A stretch of DNA of 7,998 nt from assembly GCA_017419065.1 (NCBI GenBank), contig JAFOMB010000041.1, positions 1 to 7,998 of the forward strand, read 5' to 3'. Below the pieces are notes generated by a model that was not told the origin of the DNA, made no database searches, and was given only the letters and a program-made list of their open reading frames with translations. This document shows, one piece after another, positions 1 through 5,783 of the stretch. Within the stretch, counting starts at the first letter, position 1. The number at the start of each line of letters is the position of its first letter. The DNA comes from Erysipelotrichaceae bacterium (GTDB lineage: Bacteria; Bacillota_I; Bacilli_A; Erysipelotrichales; Erysipelotrichaceae). A program made the position numbers and the translations under genes.

Positions 1-196
1 TCTTTACATTTAACATACAAATTCTGCACAACATTTAATAATCATCTTACATAAAGGTAAAAACTTACTAAACTATCTGATAAGCAGTGAATCCGGACTA
101 ATCGGAAAACTCTTTACGAATCCCGATGTTGGTTAAATAAACTGACCCTTTGTCGCTTTTATCAAACCCCTACAAAAATAGGCGTTATCTAACCTG

Positions 197-229
197 TCAA
201 CTCAACCCTATCACTTTCAGGGCAGTTGA
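197..229. repeat. Stem-loop with interrupted stem
   Basis: TCAACT (197-202) pairs with AGTTGA (224-229), and inside it CCCT (206-209) pairs with AGGG (219-222). The two stem parts are separated by an asymmetric internal loop (CAA against C), and the apical loop is nine bases. There is no poly-T run directly beside it on either strand, so a terminator role is not obvious. It could be a folded RNA segment or part of a mobile-element end. Confidence 0.4.
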
Positions 230-249
230 TATGTTACCTCAAACAATAA

Positions 250-326
250 AAATAAGGGTTTCCTGATATGAGAACCTCCGGCAAAGTAGCCTATAGAAAA
301 GCTCAATGTCTGGAAACCCTTTATTT
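250..326 (-). terminator. Long imperfect hairpin downstream of the TRAM-less methyltransferase; possible terminator or mobile-element remnant
   Basis: GGGTTTCC (256-263) pairs perfectly with GGAAACCC (312-319). Allowing one bulged T at 322, pairing extends outward to 250/326. Allowing one mismatch and one bulged A at 305, it extends inward to 272/302, giving about 22 pairs around a loop of about 29 bases. On the minus strand the second arm runs into the T-rich string TTATTTTTATT, as expected for an intrinsic terminator of the rihB-methyltransferase transcript ending at 348. The plus strand is also T-rich after the hairpin, so it could act in both directions. The very long loop is unusual for a terminator, so a short inverted-repeat element or insertion-sequence end is an alternative. 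Confidence 0.5.
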
Positions 327-347
327 ATATAGGCATTTGCAATCTTT

Positions 348-1508
348 CTACTTCTCCACCCTTGACATCAAGACAACACACTCAACGTGATCGGTATACG
401 GAAACATATCTACCGGCTGCAGTTTCTCTATCTTATACCCTCTTTTCACTAAGTAATTCAGGTCTCTTCTGAGTGTCTCCGGACCGCAGGAGATATAGAT
501 GACTTTCTTCGGAGACAGCTGGCAAAGGGATCGTAAGAACGTCTCGTCGCTGCCGCTTCTTGGAGGATCCATGACGACGGCATCGATCTTCCGTTTTGAA
601 GAAGCCATCCTTCTCATGAATCTTCCCGCGTCATCGCAGAGGAATTCGATATTGTCGATATGATTGTTTTTGGCGTTCCTCACCGCATCCTTTACCGCGG
701 AGGGATTGATCTCAACGCCGATGACCTTTTTCGCTTTCTTCGACATCAGGATGCCGATGGTCCCGGTACCGCAATAGGTATCTAAAAGAGTCTCCTCTCC
801 TTTCAGATCCGCGAAATCGATGGCTGTCTGATAGAGGACAGCTGTCTGGGTCTTATTGACCTGGTAGAAGGAAGACGGCGAGATGCGGAAGCGGCATCCC
901 AGCAGTTCGTCAGTGATATAACCCTTCCCATAGAGGGTGATGTTTTTCTCACCCAAGATCATGGAAGTGTGGCGGGAATTGAGATTCTTCACGACTGTTT
1001 TGATGGAAGGATGCTTCTTCAGAAGATCTCTGACCAGTTCTTCTTCATGATAGATGTGCGGTGATCCGCTGACCAGTACGACCATCGTCTCTTCAAGAGA
1101 AGTCGTGCGTATGAGGATGTGACGTAAAGCCCCTTTATAGGTGTGTTCATTGAAGATGGAGATGCGGTATCTGTTTGCGAGGGTGCAGACGCTCTGAGCG
1201 ATCTTTACGGCTTCTTCATCGCAGATCAGGCAGTCTTTCACCGGGATGAGGATGTGGGAATCCGGGGCATAATTGCCTAAGAAGATCCTCCCCTTTTCAT
1301 CTTTTCCGAAGGTGAACTGGACCTTGTTTCTATAATGGAGAGGTTCTTTCGCTCCTTTGATCGCCAATGGCAAAAAGAGGGAACCGAAAAGACTGTTCAT
1401 CTTTTCCTGTTTCCTCTTCAGCTGTTCCTGATAATCGATCCCCTGCATCGTGCAGCCGCCGCAATAGGCGGCATAGGGACATCTCTGTATCTCTTCTTGA
1501 TTACTCAT
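348..1508 (-). CDS. TRAM-less RumA/RlmD-family RNA (uracil-C5)-methyltransferase
   Basis: The 386-residue product belongs to the RumA/TrmA family of SAM-dependent RNA m5U methyltransferases. Visible features: iron-sulfur cysteines at 10, 16 and 19 (Cx5CGGC) with a fourth candidate at 93; a family HYRNKVQF segment near 58-65; the SAM loop LLDTYCGTGTIG near 240; DPPRSG; the catalytic cysteine in YISCGPETLRRD (C341), where the usual SCNP is SCGP; and the base-like glutamate in HVECV (E376). The N-terminal TRAM RNA-binding domain of RlmD and RlmCD is missing, because the protein begins almost at the first cluster cysteine. I place the start at 1508 because upstream codons in this frame encode no family sequence and lie inside rihB. 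The start overlaps the rihB stop by eight bases (ATGAGTAA), implying translational coupling. The target (23S rRNA U747 or U1939, tRNA, or another RNA) cannot be assigned from sequence. Confidence 0.9.
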   Translation of the reverse strand: MSNQEEIQRCPYAAYCGGCTMQGIDYQEQLKRKQEKMNSLFGSLFLPLAIKGAKEPLHYRNKVQFTFGKDEKGRIFLGNYAPDSHILIPVKDCLICDEEAVKIAQSVCTLANRYRISIFNEHTYKGALRHILIRTTSLEETMVVLVSGSPHIYHEEELVRDLLKKHPSIKTVVKNLNSRHTSMILGEKNITLYGKGYITDELLGCRFRISPSSFYQVNKTQTAVLYQTAIDFADLKGEETLLDTYCGTGTIGILMSKKAKKVIGVEINPSAVKDAVRNAKNNHIDNIEFLCDDAGRFMRRMASSKRKIDAVVMDPPRSGSDETFLRSLCQLSPKKVIYISCGPETLRRDLNYLVKRGYKIEKLQPVDMFPYTDHVECVVLMSRVEK

Positions 1509-2430
1509 ATCTTCTGAGAGTATCTTCGACGATATCCCAGAATTTGTCAAGGTCGATAGAAAGGCCGACCGTGACGTTTTTCGGCAGGTGGAAGCGGTCG
1601 TTGATATCGCAGACCGTACGGCCGTAGGAAGGACCCTTGGAGAGGTCGATCTCCGCGTGGCAGTCCTTCGTGACGTAGATCTCCGGAGCGACCAGGTAGG
1701 CCACTGCCGTGACATCGTGGACCGGACCGGCTGTGAGGCCGTTGACAGCCTGAGAGCGCAGCGTGAAGCGCATGATGTCGCCGAAGAGCTTTCCGGCTTT
1801 ATTGCCGATGGCTTCCATGCGTTCGATGATGTGGATGTCAGCCAGCGCGGTATTGGTGAGATCAAGACCCATCATCGTCACTTTGACACCGGAGGAGTAG
1901 ACGACATGAGCAGCTTCCGGATCGACGAAGATGTTGAATTCGGCGGAAGGTGTGGTATTGCCGAGATTGACAGCGCCGCCCATCAAAACGATCTCTCTGA
2001 TTTTCGGGATGATCCGCGGTTCCAGTCTCATCGCCATGGCGATGTTGGTCAGAGGTCCTACCGGGACCAGGGTGATGTCGCCGTCTGAAGCCATCAGTGT
2101 ATCGATGAGATAGGAGACAGCGTGCTTTTCTTCCGCTTTTCTGGTGAGTTCTCCGAAGACCGGACCGTCAAGACCGCTCTTCCCATGGACATCGGCAGCG
2201 ACGACCTGATCTCTTACCATCGGCCTGTCCATACCGCCATAGACCGGAACTTCAATGCCCAGGTGCTGGCAGACATGCAAGGTATTCGGCAGTGTCTTGT
2301 CGAGCGTCTGGTTGCCGGCGACGACAGTGACGCCTAAGAGGTCGATATCCGGATGCTTTGCGGCCAGCATCAGGGCGATCGCATCATCGTGTCCGGTATC
2401 GCAGTCAAGGATCATCTTTCTTTTTTCCAT
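1501..2430 (-). CDS. rihB: Pyrimidine-specific ribonucleoside hydrolase RihB
   Basis: The 309-residue product belongs to the inosine-uridine nucleoside hydrolase family, which cleaves ribonucleosides to free base and ribose in the cytoplasm. The calcium-binding N-terminal motif is present as DCDTGHDDA (residues 9-17), with threonine where proline is usual. His82 (VHGKSGLDGP) and His238-Asp239 (GPVHD) correspond to residues tied to pyrimidine preference and metal binding in E. coli YeiK/RihB. Long stretches such as VAGNQTLDKTL, DTLMASDGDITLVPVGPL and PSAEFNIF match my recollection of E. coli RihB more closely than RihA or RihC. Length is normal for the family. A good ribosome site, GAGGAA, lies about seven bases upstream of the ATG. 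The gene is divergent from a YeiL-like regulator and coupled downstream to an m5U methyltransferase. The likely role is salvage of uridine and cytidine, and perhaps methylated uridine. Confidence 0.93.
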   Translation of the reverse strand: MEKRKMILDCDTGHDDAIALMLAAKHPDIDLLGVTVVAGNQTLDKTLPNTLHVCQHLGIEVPVYGGMDRPMVRDQVVAADVHGKSGLDGPVFGELTRKAEEKHAVSYLIDTLMASDGDITLVPVGPLTNIAMAMRLEPRIIPKIREIVLMGGAVNLGNTTPSAEFNIFVDPEAAHVVYSSGVKVTMMGLDLTNTALADIHIIERMEAIGNKAGKLFGDIMRFTLRSQAVNGLTAGPVHDVTAVAYLVAPEIYVTKDCHAEIDLSKGPSYGRTVCDINDRFHLPKNVTVGLSIDLDKFWDIVEDTLRRYE

Positions 2431-2435
2431 GTTTC

Positions 2436-2441
2436 TTCCTC
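2436..2441 (-). promoter_or_regulatory. Ribosome binding site of rihB
   Basis: On the minus strand GAGGAA ends about five bases before the ATG at 2430, with the GAGG core seven bases away. This is a strong Shine-Dalgarno match and fixes the rihB start. Confidence 0.75.
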
Positions 2442-2457
2442 ACTTCTTTACGATTTC

Positions 2458-2463
2458 ATTATA
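2458..2463 (-). promoter_or_regulatory. Predicted -10 box of the rihB operon promoter
   Basis: The minus strand reads TATAAT here, inside the perfect palindrome TTCATTATAATGAA (2455-2468). With standard spacing, transcription would start near 2451, leaving a leader of about 20 bases before rihB. The -35 position (about 2481-2486, reading TATTTT) is a poor match to TTGACA and lies inside the inverted repeat 2481-2504. That is typical of a promoter that needs an activator. No start site has been measured, so this is inference from motif position. Confidence 0.6.
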
Positions 2464-2465
2464 AT
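2460..2465 (+). promoter_or_regulatory. Predicted -10 box of the yeiL-like regulator promoter
   Basis: A perfect TATAAT on the plus strand overlaps the minus-strand TATAAT by four bases in the same 14-bp palindrome. Standard spacing puts the start near 2472. The -35 region (about 2437-2442, TCCTCA) is weak. The two promoters could not be occupied by polymerase at the same time. Confidence 0.5.
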
Positions 2466-2480
2466 GAAGGAGAAAGGATA

Positions 2481-2504
2481 AAAATAGGAGATTTCTCCTA
2501 TTTT
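2481..2504. promoter_or_regulatory. Candidate operator for the YeiL-like Crp-family regulator
   Basis: AAAATAGGAGA (2481-2491) and TCTCCTATTTT (2494-2504) are perfect reverse complements around a two-base centre, a 24-bp dyad of the size bound by Crp/Fnr dimers. It lies in the divergent intergenic region between the regulator gene and rihB. Its centre, 2492.5, is 41.5 bases upstream of the start predicted for rihB (2451), the class II activator position. On the regulator side it falls at about +10 to +33, where binding would block the regulator's own transcription. The half-site AGGAGA differs from the Crp site (TGTGA) and the Fnr site (TTGAT). That fits a recognition helix unlike that of Crp. 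An RNA hairpin role in the regulator leader is an alternative. Confidence 0.7.
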
Positions 2505-2513
2505 GATGAGGAT

Positions 2514-3182
2514 ATGGAAAAACTGAACAGTCAGAAGCTGTATGAACGTTATATAACTTCCAAAGAATACAAAGAATACTTCCGGGAGGACTTTCCCTAT
2601 ACACCGGACTTCTATTCCGCAGACCAGGGAGAAGAGATCATCGCCCAGGATGAGGAGAACGATTCCCTCTACTATCTCTGTTCCGGCCGCTGCAAGGTCT
2701 CCTTTCTGATGCCCAACGGGAAGTCAGCCATCGTCAATACTCTGACAGCGCCCTGCCTCATCGGCGAGATCGAACTCTTCGATCTCTCCCGTTCCCTTTC
2801 GGTCAGTGCTCTGGAAGACTGCCGTCTGTTCCGCTTCCGCAAGTCCGAAGTAAAGGAAACTCTTTTAAAGGATCCCTACTTTTTAAGGAAACTCTGTGCG
2901 GACCTCGTCAAGAAGGAAAGAGACAACATCTACAAGCTCACCCATACCTACACCTACCCTCTCAAAAACCGCCTGGCCAAATTCCTGCTGGATTACCGGG
3001 AAGGCGATCTTTTCCGGATAAGGAAAGTGACGGTATCGGAAAGTCTCGGGGTCTCCTACAGGCATCTGGAAACAGTGATGTCCTCTTTTGTGGAGGAAGG
3101 CATCCTGGAAAAGAAAAAGACGGTATACCGTCTTGTGGATATCAAGAAGCTCGAGGAGCTCTCCTCAGAACTTGTACGCTGA
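2514..3182 (+). CDS. yeiL: Crp/Fnr-family transcriptional regulator, YeiL-like
   Basis: The 222-residue product has an N-terminal cyclic-nucleotide-binding-like beta roll (about 35-115), a dimer helix (about 118-145) and a C-terminal helix-turn-helix (about 172-195). The segments APCLIGEIELFD, FLRKLC, YPLKNRLAKFLL and LGVSYRHL match my recollection of E. coli YeiL, which is encoded beside rihB there too. Cysteines 81, 103 and 128 are shared with YeiL, and Cys56/Cys60 are extra. The arginine-serine cAMP contact of Crp is not evident, so cAMP is an unlikely ligand; redox or iron-sulfur sensing is possible. The start is uncertain. ATG 2514 is the only plausible in-frame ATG, but its GAGGA lies only one or two bases away. 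A good AAGGAG (2467-2472) instead precedes an in-frame ATA at 2478. The 3' end overlaps the convergent Nudix gene by 18 bases. Confidence 0.87.
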   Translation: MEKLNSQKLYERYITSKEYKEYFREDFPYTPDFYSADQGEEIIAQDEENDSLYYLCSGRCKVSFLMPNGKSAIVNTLTAPCLIGEIELFDLSRSLSVSALEDCRLFRFRKSEVKETLLKDPYFLRKLCADLVKKERDNIYKLTHTYTYPLKNRLAKFLLDYREGDLFRIRKVTVSESLGVSYRHLETVMSSFVEEGILEKKKTVYRLVDIKKLEELSSELVR

Positions 3183-3740
3183 TAATTTCGCGTTGAGCTT
3201 GGAATAGATCCTCTCTCTCATCCATTTCTCCGAAGAGGCATCAACTGACTCTTCCAATGGAAACCACGCTACCGCGGAGTTTTCGTCCTCTCTGATGAAA
3301 AGAGGATCCTCCGGATCAGCTTCCATGAGATAGGTGAGATTGAGATGAAGATGGGAAGGCACGTACTTCCCTCTTTTTTCATGTCCGTCGACTGTCAGGA
3401 TCTCCAGGGAGAAGATATCATCAGATAACAGTCTGGCGTGGGTGATCCCGCTTTCCTCCTGAACTTCCTTTAAGGCCACCTTCCTCAGATCGCTTTCTCC
3501 ATCCGCATGGCCTCCCAGCCAGGACCAGGAGTCATAGATGTTGTGGTAGGCCAGAAGGATCTTCTTTCTGTCATAGGAAGTGATCCAGGCGGAAGAGGTC
3601 AGGTGATAGCGCAGATTCTCTCTGTGCAGGATGTCTTCGCCGTTTGATAAGAGTTCCAGCAGGATCTTCTTATCGGTCTCTTCCTGTTCGTTGAACGGGA
3701 CGAACTTCTCTATCTCTTTATACAGATCGTATTCACTCAT
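3165..3740 (-). CDS. Nudix hydrolase domain protein
   Basis: The 191-residue product carries a Nudix fold that hydrolyses a nucleoside-diphosphate-linked substrate. The Nudix box lies at about 77-99 (GHADGESDLRKVALKEVQEESGI). It keeps the EVQEESG metal-binding core, but reads Ser83 at the first conserved glutamate, with Glu82 beside it, and Lys91 where arginine is usual. About 50 residues precede the fold, a layout seen in uncharacterised Nudix proteins of Bacillota. The substrate cannot be predicted. The start overlaps the upstream methyltransferase stop by eight bases (ATGAGTGA), and AGGAGA about eight bases before the ATG is a good ribosome site, so the two genes are very probably co-transcribed and co-translated. 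The gene ends inside the convergent regulator gene with no separate terminator. Confidence 0.85.
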   Translation of the reverse strand: MSEYDLYKEIEKFVPFNEQEETDKKILLELLSNGEDILHRENLRYHLTSSAWITSYDRKKILLAYHNIYDSWSWLGGHADGESDLRKVALKEVQEESGITHARLLSDDIFSLEILTVDGHEKRGKYVPSHLHLNLTYLMEADPEDPLFIREDENSAVAWFPLEESVDASSEKWMRERIYSKLNAKLSAYKF

Positions 3741-5025
3741 GGCTTTTTCTCCTGAGGCAGACTAAACACTCGCAGTGTACCGTATACGGAAACATGTCAT
3801 ATGGACAGATGAGATCGAAATCGTAGTCCTCTTTCAGAAGCTGCAGGTCTCTGTGAAGAGTAGCGGGATTGCAGGAAACGTAGATGATCTTCGGGACTTT
3901 CATGGCGATGAGGTCTTCGATCAGCTCTTTCGTGACACCCTTTCTCGGCGGATCGAGTATGACGCAGTCCTTCTCTTTCAGATATTCCTTCATACCCTTT
4001 CCGGCGTCTCCCAGCAAGAAAGAAACGTTAGAGAGATGATTGAGTGAAGCATTCCTCTTCGCGTTCTCCACGGCATCCCTGACGATCTCAACGCCGATAA
4101 CTTCCTTCGCCTTATCCGAAACAAACAGGGAGATGGTACCGATCCCGGAATAGAGATCGAGGACCCTGTCCCCTTCTTCAATGTATTCTTTCACGCCTTG
4201 ATAGAGTTCGACCATCTGTCCGGCATTGACCTGATAGAAGGACTTCAGGGAGATCTCCGCCCTGATGCCTCCGAAGATATCCAGGATCCTGTCTTTTCCA
4301 TAGAGGAGGACTTCCTCTTCTCCCAGGATGACATTATCCCCTCTAGTATTGATATTCTGCAGGACAGAGACGATGGACGGATAATGGGAGACCAGTGTCT
4401 CAGAGACCCTTTTCAGATACGGAACATCTTTCTTAGAAGTGATCCATCCCAGCATGATCTCTCCGCTTCCCTCTCCTTTTCGTAAGAAGATATGGCGAAG
4501 CGAAGAGGTGTCTTCCTCTTTCAGCAGTTCCCGGATCTCATTCAGGATATCCGTTGCCTCTTCAAACTGGAGGAGGCAGGAAGGTGATTCGACGATGTCG
4601 TTGGAATAGCGGCGGTAGAAGCCGAAACGGTGATCCTTCACCGGTACCTGTACCTTGTTTCTGTAGTGGAGGATCCTCGGAGAAGCGTGGACTTCTTCGA
4701 TCCTCACCGGCAGATCACGGAAGGTGTTGACCAGGACGTCCCGTTTGAGAGAAAGCTGTCTCTTGTAATCGATATGACGGAGATCGCAGCCTCCGCACTT
4801 ATAGGCCACCGGACAGTCTTCTTCCCTTCTGTCAGGAGAGACAACAGAGAGAGAATCGATGATCCCGTAGGCATAGTTCTTCTTGTCGGAGATGACTTTG
4901 ATCTGTCCTTCTTCTCCCGGTATCATCCCCTTGACGAAAAGGACCTTGCCGTCGCTTCTGGCAATGCCGTGTCCGTCAACCGTGATATCGGTACATACCC
5001 CGTGTACGATCTCGTTCTTCTTCAT
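3733..5025 (-). CDS. rlmD: 23S rRNA (uracil-C5)-methyltransferase RlmD/RlmCD type, with TRAM domain
   Basis: The 430-residue product is a complete RumA-family enzyme using SAM to make 5-methyluridine in RNA. It has an N-terminal TRAM RNA-binding domain (about 1-60, with DGHGIAR and GMIPGE), iron-sulfur cysteines 71, 77 and 80 (Cx5CGGC) and Cys150, the SAM loop VLDLYSGIGTIS, DPPRKG, the catalytic nucleophile Cys385 in YVSCNPATLHRDL, and Glu419 in HCECL. All expected catalytic residues are present. In Bacillus the related RlmCD methylates both U747 and U1939 and lies not far from gatCAB. The position here, close to ligA-gatCA, supports this copy as the RlmCD counterpart, unlike the TRAM-less paralogue at 348-1508. 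The ATG at 5025 starts the TRAM domain properly, but no good ribosome site precedes it. Instead TTATTTT and a hairpin at 5033-5050 do. The Nudix gene follows with an 8-base overlap. Confidence 0.93.
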   Translation of the reverse strand: MKKNEIVHGVCTDITVDGHGIARSDGKVLFVKGMIPGEEGQIKVISDKKNYAYGIIDSLSVVSPDRREEDCPVAYKCGGCDLRHIDYKRQLSLKRDVLVNTFRDLPVRIEEVHASPRILHYRNKVQVPVKDHRFGFYRRYSNDIVESPSCLLQFEEATDILNEIRELLKEEDTSSLRHIFLRKGEGSGEIMLGWITSKKDVPYLKRVSETLVSHYPSIVSVLQNINTRGDNVILGEEEVLLYGKDRILDIFGGIRAEISLKSFYQVNAGQMVELYQGVKEYIEEGDRVLDLYSGIGTISLFVSDKAKEVIGVEIVRDAVENAKRNASLNHLSNVSFLLGDAGKGMKEYLKEKDCVILDPPRKGVTKELIEDLIAMKVPKIIYVSCNPATLHRDLQLLKEDYDFDLICPYDMFPYTVHCECLVCLRRKSHE

Positions 5026-5050
5026 AAAATAAAAGCTTCTTACGAAGCTT
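5026..5050 (-). terminator. Terminator-like hairpin between the membrane protein gene and rlmD
   Basis: On the minus strand AAGCTTC (5050-5044) and GAAGCTT (5039-5033) form a perfect 7-bp stem with a GTAA loop, followed at once by TTATTTTA and then the rlmD start codon. The stem includes two bases of the membrane protein's TAA stop. The stem is short and has only three G/C pairs, so it may stop only part of the transcripts, letting some continue into rlmD and the Nudix gene. Confidence 0.5.
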
Positions 5051-5696
5051 ATTCTTCACTCCCTCCATCCTCAGGTGCGAGGTCGGATTCATTGACGCTG
5101 ACTTCGCTCGATTCCGCTTCCGTCTCTCCTCTGAGCTGTTTGGCGAGTTCTTCATCCAGCGGTTTGGAGACCAGCTGGACACCCGGTTCACTCATCTTGG
5201 AGTTCTTGGTCAGCAGGTAGTAGACCATCGTGCCGTCGTCATTGCCGATCTTGTTGAAGACATTGATCGTCAGATCGTACATCTTCATGGATTCTGTCGC
5301 TGTGAAATAGGTCTTGACAGGCAATACGGAATTGACGCTGTTGTAGGCGTCATTCGTCAACTGTTTCGCTTCTTCTTCGCTGATGGAATCCACGGTATCG
5401 ATATTGATGCGCAGCTGTGCTGTCGTCATCTCGATCTCGACGTTTTCGACCTGCGGCAGAGCAGATAAGGCAGATTTGAGAGAATCGATGTTCTCCTGGG
5501 TGATAGCCGGATCCAGGTCTCCGTCAAAACGGTCGGCGATGACCGGCTTGTTGGATTCCACATATGATTTCAGAAGGATCCCCGCAAATACCAGACACGG
5601 GATCAGGATGATCAGCAGACCGATGATCAGAACGATCCCGGACCTCGACAATCCCTTCTTCTTCGTCTTCTTTGTCGTCTTTGTTTTTTCGCTCAT
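5049..5696 (-). CDS. Single-pass membrane protein of unknown function
   Basis: I do not recognise this 215-residue protein. It starts with a lysine-rich cytoplasmic-type segment (residues 4-14, KTKTTKKTKKK), followed by one hydrophobic helix at about 20-42 with no lipobox and no clear signal-peptidase site. This suggests an N-terminal anchor with residues from about 45 onward outside the cell. The outer part looks folded, with mixed charged and hydrophobic stretches around 60-180. It ends in a flexible acidic tail from about 190, rich in Glu, Ser and Asp. It stands where gatB would be expected, but shares no features with GatB. The ATG at 5696 has no ribosome site; instead an extended -10 sequence ends six bases upstream. 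The 3' end is covered by a terminator-like hairpin. The gene therefore may be its own transcription unit within the cluster. Confidence 0.8.
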   Translation of the reverse strand: MSEKTKTTKKTKKKGLSRSGIVLIIGLLIILIPCLVFAGILLKSYVESNKPVIADRFDGDLDPAITQENIDSLKSALSALPQVENVEIEMTTAQLRINIDTVDSISEEEAKQLTNDAYNSVNSVLPVKTYFTATESMKMYDLTINVFNKIGNDDGTMVYYLLTKNSKMSEPGVQLVSKPLDEELAKQLRGETEAESSEVSVNESDLAPEDGGSEE

Positions 5697-5702
5697 ACAA
5701 GT

Positions 5703-5711
5703 ATTTTACCA
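5703..5711 (-). promoter_or_regulatory. Extended -10 promoter candidate for the membrane protein gene (leaderless start)
   Basis: The minus strand reads TGGTAAAAT: the TGn extension plus the -10-like hexamer TAAAAT (5708-5703). With the hexamer ending at -7, +1 falls on 5696, the A of the predicted ATG. A partial -35 (TTGCAT, 5733-5728) is 19 bases away. No Shine-Dalgarno sequence precedes the ATG. This is inferred from motif spacing only. Confidence 0.4.
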
Positions 5712-5783
5712 TAATTCTCTATCTCTGATGCAAGTTCTCCAGGAGAGCCCACCGGAGCAGCCGTAATCGATGAGAGTCTTTCC

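Larger units (their letters stand above)
1..347. other. AT-rich intergenic region without a recognisable gene
   Basis: No open frame of useful length and no family-like peptide is visible on either strand, and the base composition is clearly more AT-rich than the rest of the window. The stretch lies downstream of the stop codon of the minus-strand methyltransferase at 348. It contains two stem-loops (197-229 and 250-326), described separately. I see no tRNA-like or rRNA-like segment. It may hold the 3' end of the rihB operon transcript, regulatory DNA for a gene left of the window, or the scar of an insertion element; the sequence alone does not decide. Confidence 0.6.

Noticed and set aside
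175..200. TTGACA on the minus strand (200-195) with TATTTT (180-175) as a promoter
   Set aside because: The spacer is only 14 bases, too short for a standard promoter, and the -35 overlaps a stem-loop arm.
1509..1865. N-terminal extension of the TRAM-less methyltransferase frame up to 1865
   Set aside because: The extra 119 residues are Ser/Arg/Thr-rich, lie entirely inside rihB in another frame, and match nothing in the family; the real start overlaps the rihB stop.
1588..2088. 166-residue plus-strand open frame
   Set aside because: It is the antisense of rihB with the biased composition expected of a complementary frame.
2358..2513. Upstream extension of the YeiL-like frame
   Set aside because: It runs through the divergent promoter and operator and into the antisense of rihB, and the peptide is not family-like.
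3153..3166. GAGGAG-CT-CTCCTC palindrome near the end of the regulator gene as a second operator
   Set aside because: The AGGAG half-sites are separated by two bases, not the four of the intergenic dyad, the flanking ATTTT/AAAAT bases are missing, and the bases are explained by codons for Glu-Glu-Leu-Ser.
5713..5783. Remnant gatB or small gene in the gap after gatA
   Set aside because: The translated frames show no GatB-like peptide and the gap is only 87 bases.
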